Assembly (NCBI GenBank): GCA_045627385.1
Contig: JAZQNO010000004.1
Span: 50,171 to 114,170, forward strand
Reading direction: 5' to 3'
DNA length: 64,000 nt
From: UBA1757 sp045627385
GTDB lineage: Bacteria; Bacteroidota; Bacteroidia; Bacteroidales; UBA1402
The notes below the pieces were generated by a model. That model was not told the origin of the DNA, did not search any database, and saw nothing but the letters and a program-made list of their open reading frames with translations. How positions within the stretch are numbered: position 1 is the stretch's first letter; every line of letters begins with the position of its first letter. The translations under genes were made by a program, and so were the position numbers. This document shows positions 26,700 through 34,320 of this stretch, piece by piece.

Positions 26700-26715
26700 T
26701 GTTTCACGTGAAACC
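26700..26715. promoter_or_regulatory. parS-like ParB-binding site, copy 2
   Basis: TGTTTCACGTGAAACC matches the parS consensus at 15 of 16 positions, differing only in the last base, and keeps the perfect GTTTCACGTGAAAC palindrome. It lies 17 bp before the uvrC start. Copies 1 and 2 also form a CGTGAAACA/TGTTTCACG inverted repeat with an 8-nt loop (26683-26708). Confidence 0.85.
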
Positions 26716-26732
26716 AAGCCTTTGTAAAATCG

Positions 26733-28595
26733 ATGTTGAACGATGATCCGAAAGTCAGAGAGATACTCTCCAGGATTCCAGAGAATCCCGGAGTCTACCA
26801 GTATTTCGACGAAAACGGCACCATCATCTATGTCGGCAAGGCAAAAAACCTGAAGAAAAGAGTCAGCTCTTACTTCAATAAAGACCATGAAGATTCCCCG
26901 AAAACCAGAATTCTGGTTCGAAAGATACGCGACATCCGCTACACGGTGGTGGAAAGTGAAGCAGACGCTTTACTGTTGGAGAACAACCTCATTAAAAAAC
27001 ATCAGCCCAGATACAACATTCTGTTGAAGGACGACAAAAGCTATCCGAGCATCTGCATCAAGAAAGAGAATTATCCGAGGGTATTCCAGACAAGAAAGAT
27101 TCTGAAAGACGGCTCTGAATATTTCGGACCCTACAGCAATACCCAGATGGTATACGCACTGATGGATCTCATCAAGCGCATCTACCCTATCCGCAGTTGC
27201 AAGCTTGCGCTCAATGACAAAGATATTCAGGAGGGCAGGTATCGCGTCTGCCTCGATTATCATATCAAGAAATGCATGGGTCCGTGCGAGGCTTTGCAGA
27301 GCAAAGAAGATTATGACGAAAATATTCGTCAGATACGTCAGATTCTGAACGGAAACATTGGCAAAATCGAGGGAATCATCCGAGATTCGATTAAAGAGAA
27401 AGCGGAAAAGCTGGAGTTTGAGAAAGCCCAGGAACTGAAAGAAAAGCTGCAACTGATAGAGCAATACAAGGGGAAATCGTATATCGTCAACACGACGCTT
27501 TCCAAAATAGACGTGTTCGGCTATGACGAATCGGACAAGGCAGCCTATATCAATTACCTGAACATTGTGAACGGCTGTATCGTGCAGGCATATACCTTCG
27601 AATACAAGAAACGCATTGAAGAAGCCAAGGAAGATATCCTTGCCAGCGGCATCTACGAAATGCGACAAAGATTTCACAGCGACAGCAAAACCATTTTTGT
27701 CCCGTTTATTCCCGAACTTCATCTGGAACATGTGGAGATGAGCGTTCCTAAGCGGGGCGATCAGAAGAAGCTGCTGGAACTGTCCATGAAGAATGTCGGC
27801 CAATATAGGGCAGACATCGAAAAGCAGGAGGAGAAACTGAATCCGGAACAGCATCAGACCAAGATCCTGACCAAACTGAAGAAAGATTTGCATCTGAACG
27901 AGTTGCCCATACACATAGAATGTTTCGACAACTCCAACATCATGGGCACCAATCCAGTGGCTGCCTGTGTGGTCTTCAAAATGGGGAAACCCTCGAAAAA
28001 AGACTACAGGCATTTTAAAATAAAGACGGTAATCGGGGCCAATGACTTCGCTTCGATGGAGGAAATCCTGACACGCCGTTATGTCAGACTGGTCAAGGAA
28101 GAACAGAGTCTGCCCCAACTGGTCATTGCCGACGGAGGCAAAGGTCAGTTGTCATCGGTCGTTTATGCAATGTCTCATTTGTCTGAAAATGAGGCATTTG
28201 CAAATCTTGATGAAGAGGAAAGGAAAGACATTCAATTGAAAATCAACAAGATACAACTGATCAGCATTGCCGAACGGCTGGAAGAAATTTATTTCCCAGG
28301 CGATTCTGTACCGCTTTATCTGGACAAGAATTCGGAAAGTCTGAAAGTCATTCAGCAGCTGCGCGACGAAGCGCACCGTTTCGGCATCACCTTCCACCGG
28401 AAATTGAGAAGCAAAAGCCAGGTACGGTCGGAAATGGATGAGATTGAAGGAATCGGTCCTAAAACAGCCGAAAGGCTGCTGGCTCAGTTCAAAAGCGTCA
28501 AACGGATCAAGGAAGCGAGTATCGACGATTTGAAAGCTGTGGTCGGGAATAGCAAGGCTCAATTGATCGTCCAACACTTCAATAAAAAGAGATGA
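26733..28595 (+). CDS. uvrC: Excinuclease ABC subunit C
   Basis: A 620-residue endonuclease that makes both incisions of nucleotide excision repair. The N-terminal GIY-YIG domain starts with NPGVYQYFDENGTIIYVGKAKNLKKR (residues 14-39). A four-cysteine-type region occurs near residue 170 and the UVR helix is near residue 205. The C-terminal RNase-H-like nuclease has HIECFDNSNIMG near residue 392 and VIADGGKGQL near residue 465. The end is a helix-hairpin-helix region (IEGIGPKTAERLL). The plus-strand group uvrC-dtd-mazG follows with overlaps. Confidence 0.97.
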   Translation: MLNDDPKVREILSRIPENPGVYQYFDENGTIIYVGKAKNLKKRVSSYFNKDHEDSPKTRILVRKIRDIRYTVVESEADALLLENNLIKKHQPRYNILLKDDKSYPSICIKKENYPRVFQTRKILKDGSEYFGPYSNTQMVYALMDLIKRIYPIRSCKLALNDKDIQEGRYRVCLDYHIKKCMGPCEALQSKEDYDENIRQIRQILNGNIGKIEGIIRDSIKEKAEKLEFEKAQELKEKLQLIEQYKGKSYIVNTTLSKIDVFGYDESDKAAYINYLNIVNGCIVQAYTFEYKKRIEEAKEDILASGIYEMRQRFHSDSKTIFVPFIPELHLEHVEMSVPKRGDQKKLLELSMKNVGQYRADIEKQEEKLNPEQHQTKILTKLKKDLHLNELPIHIECFDNSNIMGTNPVAACVVFKMGKPSKKDYRHFKIKTVIGANDFASMEEILTRRYVRLVKEEQSLPQLVIADGGKGQLSSVVYAMSHLSENEAFANLDEEERKDIQLKINKIQLISIAERLEEIYFPGDSVPLYLDKNSESLKVIQQLRDEAHRFGITFHRKLRSKSQVRSEMDEIEGIGPKTAERLLAQFKSVKRIKEASIDDLKAVVGNSKAQLIVQHFNKKR

Positions 28596-29047
28596 GAATC
28601 GTCATTCAAAGGGTAGAAAAGGCATCGGTCGATGTGGAGGGCAGGACGGTGGGTAAAATCGCACAGGGACTGCTGATATTGGTCGGTGTGGAAGAAACGG
28701 ACAGTGAAGATGATGTCGACTGGCTAAGCAGAAAGATCGTGAATCTGAGAATTTTCAACGATGAAAACGGTGTGATGAACCGTTCTCTAATGGATATTCA
28801 AGGCGAGCTGCTCGTTATCAGTCAGTTTACGCTGATGGCTGCCACGGCTAAGGGAAACAGACCCTCCTACATACGAGCCGCCAAACATGAGATCAGCATA
28901 CCTCTTTACGAGAAATTTTGCCGCAAATGTTCCGAATTGATCGGAAGAAAAGTGGAGACCGGCATCTTCGGTGCCGATATGAAAGTGTCGCTTGTCAATG
29001 ACGGACCGGTGACCATTTGGATGGATTCAAAAGACAAAAACTATTGA
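28592..29047 (+). CDS. dtd: D-aminoacyl-tRNA deacylase
   Basis: A 151-residue chirality proofreader that hydrolyses D-amino acids (and glycine) from mischarged tRNAs. The signature SQFTLMA near residue 78 and the cross-subunit block NDGPVTIWMD near the C-terminus (GP motif) are present, with GNRPSYIRAA between. Length is typical. It overlaps the uvrC stop by 4 bp. Confidence 0.96.
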   Translation: MRIVIQRVEKASVDVEGRTVGKIAQGLLILVGVEETDSEDDVDWLSRKIVNLRIFNDENGVMNRSLMDIQGELLVISQFTLMAATAKGNRPSYIRAAKHEISIPLYEKFCRKCSELIGRKVETGIFGADMKVSLVNDGPVTIWMDSKDKNY

Positions 29048-29049
29048 CT

Positions 29050-29376
29050 ATGACTCTAAAGGAAATACAAAAAGCTGTAGACCAATGGATTGAAACCTAC
29101 GGCGTACGTTATTTCAACGAATTGACCAATATGGCCATTCTCACGGAGGAAGTGGGAGAAGTGGCTCGGATCATTGCCAGAAAATATGGGGAACAATCCT
29201 TTAAAGAAAGCGATAAAAAGGTGGATTTAGCCGATGAAATGGCCGATGTGCTGTGGGTGCTGGTCTGTCTGGCCAACCAGACAGGCGTGGATTTGACCGA
29301 TGCTTTTGAGAAAAATCTGGAAAAGAAGACGAAGCGCGACTGCGAAAGGCACATGAACAACCAGAAACTGGCTTAA
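29050..29376 (+). CDS. MazG-type nucleotide pyrophosphohydrolase
   Basis: A 108-residue single-domain all-alpha NTP pyrophosphatase. The metal-binding pattern is complete: LTEEVGEVARI (ExxE) near residue 33 and DLADEMADVLWVLVCLAN (ExxD) near residue 65. Short MazG proteins of this type are thought to clear aberrant nucleotides. The start at 29050, 2 bp after dtd, is preferred to an in-frame ATG inside dtd. It ends in a 4-bp convergent overlap with the polyprenyl synthase. Confidence 0.9.
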   Translation: MTLKEIQKAVDQWIETYGVRYFNELTNMAILTEEVGEVARIIARKYGEQSFKESDKKVDLADEMADVLWVLVCLANQTGVDLTDAFEKNLEKKTKRDCERHMNNQKLA

Positions 29377-30344
29377 TGACTGCGGGCTATACAATAGTCC
29401 AGGCAAGCGATGAGTGAGCGTTTGGCAGCTGATTCCGGAAGGAAAGACAAGCAGCTGAAAGCCTTGTCGCGATAGTCCATCATAACATTTTGAGCATATT
29501 CCACTCCACCATTGTCGATGGCGAAGCGGTAGAAATCGGCGACTTCATCGACCGTCAACTGAGTACCGGCTTGCAAACGCTTGAGGTATGTTCCCGAAAG
29601 CTCGAAAGGCGCATGCTTGAGCGCATAAATGAGCGGGAGTGTCAATTTGCCTTCAATCAAATCATTTCCGACGGGTTTTCCGATGGAAGTATCAGACACA
29701 TAATCGAATATGTCGTCACGTATCTGGAAGGCGATACCGAGATTCCGACCAAACTGACGCATGGATTCCACTGCTTGGGCATCGGCGTCGCTGCAGACGG
29801 CACCGCCGAAAGTCGAAAAAGCGAACATTGCCGCCGTTTTCTTCTCAATGATTTGATAATAAGTGTTTTCGGTAGCGGAAAAATCGTGGGAACAGTACAA
29901 CTGGACAAGCTCGCCATCGGATAATTTGGCTCCCAAGGAACCGATTTCTCTAATCACAGAAGGATAAGGCACATCTGAAATCAGACTCAAAACGCGGCCC
30001 AAATAGAAATCACCGGTCAGAATGGCGACCTTGTTGTTCCAGGATGCGTTGATGGAAGGCATCGAGCGGCGGACCATAGACTCGTCCACCACATCGTCGT
30101 GAAGCAGGCTGGCGGTATGGAGCATTTCCAAAGCGGCAGCCACCTTGATGGCATAAGGCGACACCTTGCCGAAAACAGCAGATGATAGAAGCACCAGACA
30201 GGGACGCAATTCCTTGCCCTTTGAGCGCGACAAATAGGAAGAAACATCGCTCAAAACGGGATTGTCGGAAGCTAAAGCCTGCTCGAGTTCCTGATGGAAA
30301 AGCTCGAATTCAAGCTTGATCGGCTCTTTGATGAATTGCATCAT
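29373..30344 (-). CDS. Trans-polyprenyl diphosphate synthase (octaprenyl/heptaprenyl type)
   Basis: A 323-residue prenyltransferase that elongates an allylic diphosphate with IPP, probably making the menaquinone side chain. The first Asp-rich motif, LLHDDVVDES, is near residue 80 and the second, QIRDDIFDY, near residue 215. GKELRPCLVLLSS near residue 42 is the IPP-binding Arg block. ATG codons at 30344 and 30341 are adjacent and either may be used; AAAGGA lies just upstream. The minus-strand -7 element TAATTTTG is at 30366-30373. Confidence 0.92.
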   Translation of the reverse strand: MMQFIKEPIKLEFELFHQELEQALASDNPVLSDVSSYLSRSKGKELRPCLVLLSSAVFGKVSPYAIKVAAALEMLHTASLLHDDVVDESMVRRSMPSINASWNNKVAILTGDFYLGRVLSLISDVPYPSVIREIGSLGAKLSDGELVQLYCSHDFSATENTYYQIIEKKTAAMFAFSTFGGAVCSDADAQAVESMRQFGRNLGIAFQIRDDIFDYVSDTSIGKPVGNDLIEGKLTLPLIYALKHAPFELSGTYLKRLQAGTQLTVDEVADFYRFAIDNGGVEYAQNVMMDYRDKAFSCLSFLPESAAKRSLIACLDYCIARSH

Positions 30345-30365
30345 ATCCTTTCGAAATTGGGACTG

Positions 30366-30403
30366 CAAAATTAGAAGAAAATAAGTATAAAGTTGTATAT
30401 TTG
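30366..30403. promoter_or_regulatory. Divergent -7 elements of polyprenyl synthase and polA
   Basis: Minus strand: TAATTTTG (30366-30373) followed by CAG, 22 bp before the polyprenyl synthase start. Plus strand: TATATTTG (30396-30403), 20 bp before the polA ATG. Both match TAnnTTTG within an 80-bp AT-rich gap. Confidence 0.55.
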
Positions 30404-30423
30404 GAACACAAAACGATATCCAG

Positions 30424-33363
30424 ATGGCAAAAAAACTCTTTCTCATAGACGCATACGCACTCATTTACCGCACGTATTACGCTTTCATCAAAAACCCGAG
30501 AATCAATTCAAAAGGCGAGAATACATCGGCCATTTTCGGCTTCGTCAACATTATGGAAGACCTGATGCGCCGAGAGAAACCCACCCATCTGGCAGTCGCC
30601 TTCGACCCTGCTGGCAAAACCTTCCGACACGAAGCCTACGAAGCCTATAAGGCGCAGCGTGAAGAAACACCTGAGACTATCCGCTGGTCGGTGCCCTTTA
30701 TCAAAGAAATCCTTCAAGCATACCGAATCCCCATCTTGGAAGTCGCCGGTTTCGAAGCCGATGACGTCGTCGGCACCGTGTCGAAATTGGCGGCAAAAAA
30801 AGGATTTGACGTGTATATGATGACTCCGGACAAAGATTACGGTCAGCTGGTGGACGAACACGTTTATCTCTACAAGCCGAGATACGGATCTTCAGAATAT
30901 GACATACTGGGACCTCAGGAAGTATGTGAAAAATACGGATTGGAACGTCCCGAGCAAGTCATCGATTTGCTCAGTCTGATGGGTGACAGTTCTGACAACA
31001 TTCCCGGATGCCCGGGCATAGGCAAAGTCAATGCCCAAAAACTGATTGCCCAATTTGGCTGTGTTGAAAATCTTCTGGAACATACGGACGAACTGAAAGG
31101 GTCCATAAAGGAGAAGGTGACAAAGGGCAGCGAGCAGATCGCTTTCTCAAAATTTCTGGCAACCATTCGGACAGATGTTCCCGTCGAGTTCAAGGAGGAA
31201 GATCTGGTCATCGTGCCGAGAGATGAAGAAAAGGTCAGCGCGCTTTTCGAACGGCTGGAGTTCCGAACCTGGCTCAATCGAAAAAGTGTGACTTCGTCCT
31301 ACTCCACCCAACAGGCCCCTACCCCATCTCGTACAAACTTCTCTGTGGAGAGTACCAGGAAGACAGTCGAAATTGTAAAACCATCTTCCGAAAACGTTCT
31401 TTTCAAAAACGACACATTGGTGAAAGAGACAGAAGAACCGGACCTGTTTGCTTCTTATGCGGATGATGGCGAGCCAAATCTGTTTTCTTGCCTCAATTTG
31501 GAGACTGAAAATGCGGCCGACAGTAGGGAAAAAGAAAAATATGACAGCCTGAACGGCTCAAATGTGGTCGATTACAAATCATATATTCTTGATACAAAGG
31601 AGAAAATATCTCTATTTTCAGGCGAACAAAAAGGTACGGATTTCTGTGCCATCTGTGTGGAAATGGACAGTGATGAACCCATGAGGGCAAAATTGTTGGC
31701 CATTTCACTCTCCTGTCAGTTGGGAAAGAACTACTATGTTCCCCTAAAAGATGAAGACAGAAAATCGGCTGCTGAGAAAATTTCTGCATTGAAGTCTTTA
31801 CTGGAAAACGAAGCTATTGTCAAAGTCGGCTACAATTTGAAAGAAACCGTCATCATTTTGAATCGATATGGAGTGCAACTGAAAGGCGGACTGTTTGACG
31901 TAATGATTGCCCATTATCTGCTTCAGCCTGAACTCAGCCACAAACTCGAATACCTTTCTCAAGTTTGTCTTAAACGGGAAATGTTCCATCAGGAATACGT
32001 CGCTCCTGCTCTGAAAGACAAGAATCCAATCGAATATCTTTCCGAAAAATTGCAGTACCAATATGCTGCTGAAAAACCGGAACTGGTGGTTCTTTTGAAA
32101 AAGTATTTAGAGAAAGAAATTGAAAATGAGAATCTTAATGGTCTTCTCCATGAGATAGAACTGCCGCTGATCTATGTGTTGGCCGATATGGAAATGACGG
32201 GAGTGTCTCTCGATTATGACAGTTTGAAAGAACTTTCTCATTCGTTGAATGCACAACTCGAAGCACTCGAAAAAGAAATTTATGAGCTGGCAGGAGAGAC
32301 TTTCAATATCAATTCCGGTAAACAAGTCGGCGATTTGCTGTTTGAAAAGTTGTCACTTTCTGAAAAAGTCAAAAAGACGAAGAAAACAAAACAGTACTCC
32401 ACTTCTGAAGAGGTTTTGGAAAGTATCAAAGACAAGCATCCGATTGTCGGAAAGATTCTCGAATACCGTGGATTGAAGAAATTACTCGGAACATATATCG
32501 ATGCTTTTCCATTATTGGTAAATCCGGAAACTGGAAAAATCCATACATCATTCAATCAGACAGTGACCGCAACGGGAAGATTGTCATCGAGCAATCCGAA
32601 TTTGCAAAATATTCCTGTCAGAGATGAACTCGGAAAAGAAATGAGAAAAGTGTTCACTGCCGGACCTGACGAATGGTTTGTATCGGCCGACTATTCTCAA
32701 ATCGAACTTCGCCTGATGGCTGAAATGAGCCAAGACAGACATATGATTGAAGCTTTCAAAGAAGACGATGACATTCATCGGGCTACGGCGGCGAAATTGT
32801 TCAAAGTCGCACCGGAAGAAGTCACGAAAGAAATGAGACGAAAAGCTAAGACAGCCAACTTCGGCATCATTTACGGAATATCTAATTTCGGTTTGGCCGA
32901 AAGGATGAATGTTTCCAGAAGCGAAGCGAAAACACTGATTGACGGATATTTTGAAACATACCCAGATATAAAGTCCTATATGGACCAGGTAATCAAAAAA
33001 GCACAAGACAATTTGTTTGTAGAAACCTTGTATCATCGGAAAAGATATCTTCCAGACATCAATTCACACAATTCGGTTGTCAGATCGTTTGCCGAACGGA
33101 ATGCTGTCAACGCTCCTGTCCAGGGAACTGCCGCAGACATCATCAAGATTGCCATGGTTAATATTTTCAAACAATTGAACGATCGTCAACTCAAGACTAA
33201 GATGATTCTTCAGGTACATGACGAACTTAACTTCATCGTTCCCGACAATGAATTGGAGACTGTAAAGGAAATCGTGATACGCGAAATGGAACACGCCGCC
33301 GAATTATCAGTTCCTTTGAGAGTAGAAGTTGGTGTAGGAAAAAACTGGTTGGAAGCCCATTAA
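30424..33363 (+). CDS. polA: DNA polymerase I, probably without proofreading activity
   Basis: A 979-residue family A polymerase for Okazaki fragment maturation and repair. The 5' nuclease domain (residues 1-290) is intact, with AVAFDPAGKTFRH, EADDVVGT and MGDSSDNIPGCPGIGK. Polymerase motifs A (DYSQIELR), B (KTANFGIIYG) and C (QVHDEL) are also intact. In the 3'-5' exonuclease domain the three acidic motifs appear lost: motif I reads ICVE (residues 410-413) where DTE is usual, motif II reads NLKET (471-475) instead of NxKxD, and motif III reads YAAEKPE (547-553) instead of YxxxD. A charged linker of about 100 residues (295-400) is poorly conserved. The 3' two thirds is clearly AT-richer than neighbouring genes. 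Its stop overlaps queH by 4 bp. Confidence 0.95.
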   Translation: MAKKLFLIDAYALIYRTYYAFIKNPRINSKGENTSAIFGFVNIMEDLMRREKPTHLAVAFDPAGKTFRHEAYEAYKAQREETPETIRWSVPFIKEILQAYRIPILEVAGFEADDVVGTVSKLAAKKGFDVYMMTPDKDYGQLVDEHVYLYKPRYGSSEYDILGPQEVCEKYGLERPEQVIDLLSLMGDSSDNIPGCPGIGKVNAQKLIAQFGCVENLLEHTDELKGSIKEKVTKGSEQIAFSKFLATIRTDVPVEFKEEDLVIVPRDEEKVSALFERLEFRTWLNRKSVTSSYSTQQAPTPSRTNFSVESTRKTVEIVKPSSENVLFKNDTLVKETEEPDLFASYADDGEPNLFSCLNLETENAADSREKEKYDSLNGSNVVDYKSYILDTKEKISLFSGEQKGTDFCAICVEMDSDEPMRAKLLAISLSCQLGKNYYVPLKDEDRKSAAEKISALKSLLENEAIVKVGYNLKETVIILNRYGVQLKGGLFDVMIAHYLLQPELSHKLEYLSQVCLKREMFHQEYVAPALKDKNPIEYLSEKLQYQYAAEKPELVVLLKKYLEKEIENENLNGLLHEIELPLIYVLADMEMTGVSLDYDSLKELSHSLNAQLEALEKEIYELAGETFNINSGKQVGDLLFEKLSLSEKVKKTKKTKQYSTSEEVLESIKDKHPIVGKILEYRGLKKLLGTYIDAFPLLVNPETGKIHTSFNQTVTATGRLSSSNPNLQNIPVRDELGKEMRKVFTAGPDEWFVSADYSQIELRLMAEMSQDRHMIEAFKEDDDIHRATAAKLFKVAPEEVTKEMRRKAKTANFGIIYGISNFGLAERMNVSRSEAKTLIDGYFETYPDIKSYMDQVIKKAQDNLFVETLYHRKRYLPDINSHNSVVRSFAERNAVNAPVQGTAADIIKIAMVNIFKQLNDRQLKTKMILQVHDELNFIVPDNELETVKEIVIREMEHAAELSVPLRVEVGVGKNWLEAH

Positions 33364-33974
33364 TCTTTCCTTTTGGAAAAGACGCAACCGCAATAATCCT
33401 GACGATACAGACCGTATTGTTCAGACAGTTGTACAGATCTCTTGTAGCCTTCTTTCTTCTTGAAATCCGAAGGCAAATGTCTGACCTTATATATACCGGC
33501 CAAATCTTCTCCTATTTCATTGATCTTTTCCGCATTCTTCAAAGGACTGATAGAAAGGGTAGTGGTAAAAAAACCAAATCCGTATTGGGAAGCCAATTTG
33601 GCAGTCTCTTCCATTCGGATACGATAGCATATGAAGCAGCGTTCCGATCCTTCAGGGCAATCTTCGAGACCTTTGACACGCTGATAAAACACTTCGGGAC
33701 GATAATCTCCCGCCATAAAAGTGACAGGATTTTTGAACGATGATTCTGCCACAAAACGTTTCAATTCTTCGATACGTTTCGTATATTCGCTCTCCGGACT
33801 GATGTTCGGATTGTAATAGAATACAGTGATGGAAAAATATTGCGACAGGTATTCCAATACATAACTGCTGCATGGGGCACAACAGGCATGCAGAAAAAGA
33901 CGGGGCGTCTGAGCCTTCGACTGAAACGATTCAATAAGCCCGTCCAGTTCCCGCTGATAGTTTCTCTTATTCAT
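33360..33974 (-). CDS. queH: Epoxyqueuosine reductase QueH
   Basis: A 204-residue protein of the QueH (DUF208) family, a non-B12 enzyme reducing epoxyqueuosine to queuosine in tRNA. The N-terminal HACCAPCSSYVLEYL (residues 28-42) and the C-terminal DYCGCVFSK (residues 194-202) hold the four Cys of the iron-sulfur/metal site. FYYNPNISPESEYTKR and CFICYRIRMEETAKLA are further family blocks. The upstream enzyme QueA is encoded at 17342-18391. The minus-strand -7 element TAATTTTG (33982-33989) is very close to the ATG. Confidence 0.93.
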   Translation of the reverse strand: MNKRNYQRELDGLIESFQSKAQTPRLFLHACCAPCSSYVLEYLSQYFSITVFYYNPNISPESEYTKRIEELKRFVAESSFKNPVTFMAGDYRPEVFYQRVKGLEDCPEGSERCFICYRIRMEETAKLASQYGFGFFTTTLSISPLKNAEKINEIGEDLAGIYKVRHLPSDFKKKEGYKRSVQLSEQYGLYRQDYCGCVFSKRKD

Positions 33975-34151
33975 CGCAGCGCAAAATTAAATCAGTTTTC
34001 CACCATCAACAATCCATAATCATTATTTCTTCTTTTATATATAGGAAATCAATGGTGATAATAGGCTGTTCATAATGTTTATAACTTGTATTAAAATATT
34101 GTTTTACAGGTATTTACATATATAAAAACGGTTGATAACATGCGCTTTTCA

Positions 34152-34160
34152 TGTGGATAA
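34152..34160 (-). promoter_or_regulatory. DnaA box, perfect match
   Basis: TTATCCACA on the minus strand, identical to the consensus high-affinity DnaA box. Confidence 0.7.
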
Positions 34161-34276
34161 GATGATGAAAGAAAACAGAGGGCGTTTTTGGTAAACATCA
34201 GGATTTGAATAAGCGGAAACGGATTTTGAAAACGAGAGGTTCAATTGACATAAAATTGTCAACATCGATTGACAAG

Positions 34277-34285
34277 TTATCAACA
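34277..34285 (+). promoter_or_regulatory. DnaA box, 8/9 match
   Basis: TTATCAACA on the plus strand, one mismatch from TTATCCACA. It lies in the spacer just upstream of the mutS -7 element, so a bound DnaA could also affect mutS transcription. Confidence 0.55.
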
Positions 34286-34291
34286 GGGCAG

Positions 34292-34299
34292 TATCTTTG
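34292..34299 (+). promoter_or_regulatory. -7 element of mutS
   Basis: TATCTTTG followed by CAA, 21 bp before the GTG at 34321. A TTG at 34297 inside this element could be read as a longer start but would lie upstream of the likely transcript start. Confidence 0.55.
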
Positions 34300-34320
34300 C
34301 AATACCTAACATATACGACC

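Larger units (their letters stand above)
33975..34320. other. Candidate replication origin (oriC): AT-rich gap with DnaA boxes
   Basis: This 346-bp gap between divergent queH and mutS is the longest AT-rich non-coding stretch in the window. Its left part, about 34015-34130, is extremely AT-rich and could serve as the unwinding element. The right part, 34130-34290, holds a cluster of DnaA-box-like 9-mers: TTATCCACA at 34152-34160 (minus, perfect), TTATCAACA at 34277-34285 (plus, 8/9), and 7/9 matches at 34130-34138 (minus), 34256-34264 (plus) and 34053-34061 (minus). parS-like sites lie about 7.4 kb to the left. The gap must also carry the queH and mutS promoters, so it could be only a promoter region. 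dnaA is not in the window, which is not unusual for this phylum. Confidence 0.6.

Noticed and set aside
31300..31640. Inserted domain in PolA between nuclease and exonuclease regions
   Set aside because: The charged, serine-rich sequence has no recognisable fold, and variable linkers occur here in other Bacteroidota polymerases.
34297..34320. TTG start for mutS
   Set aside because: It falls inside the -7 element TATCTTTG and adds residues not usual for MutS; GTG at 34321 is preferred.
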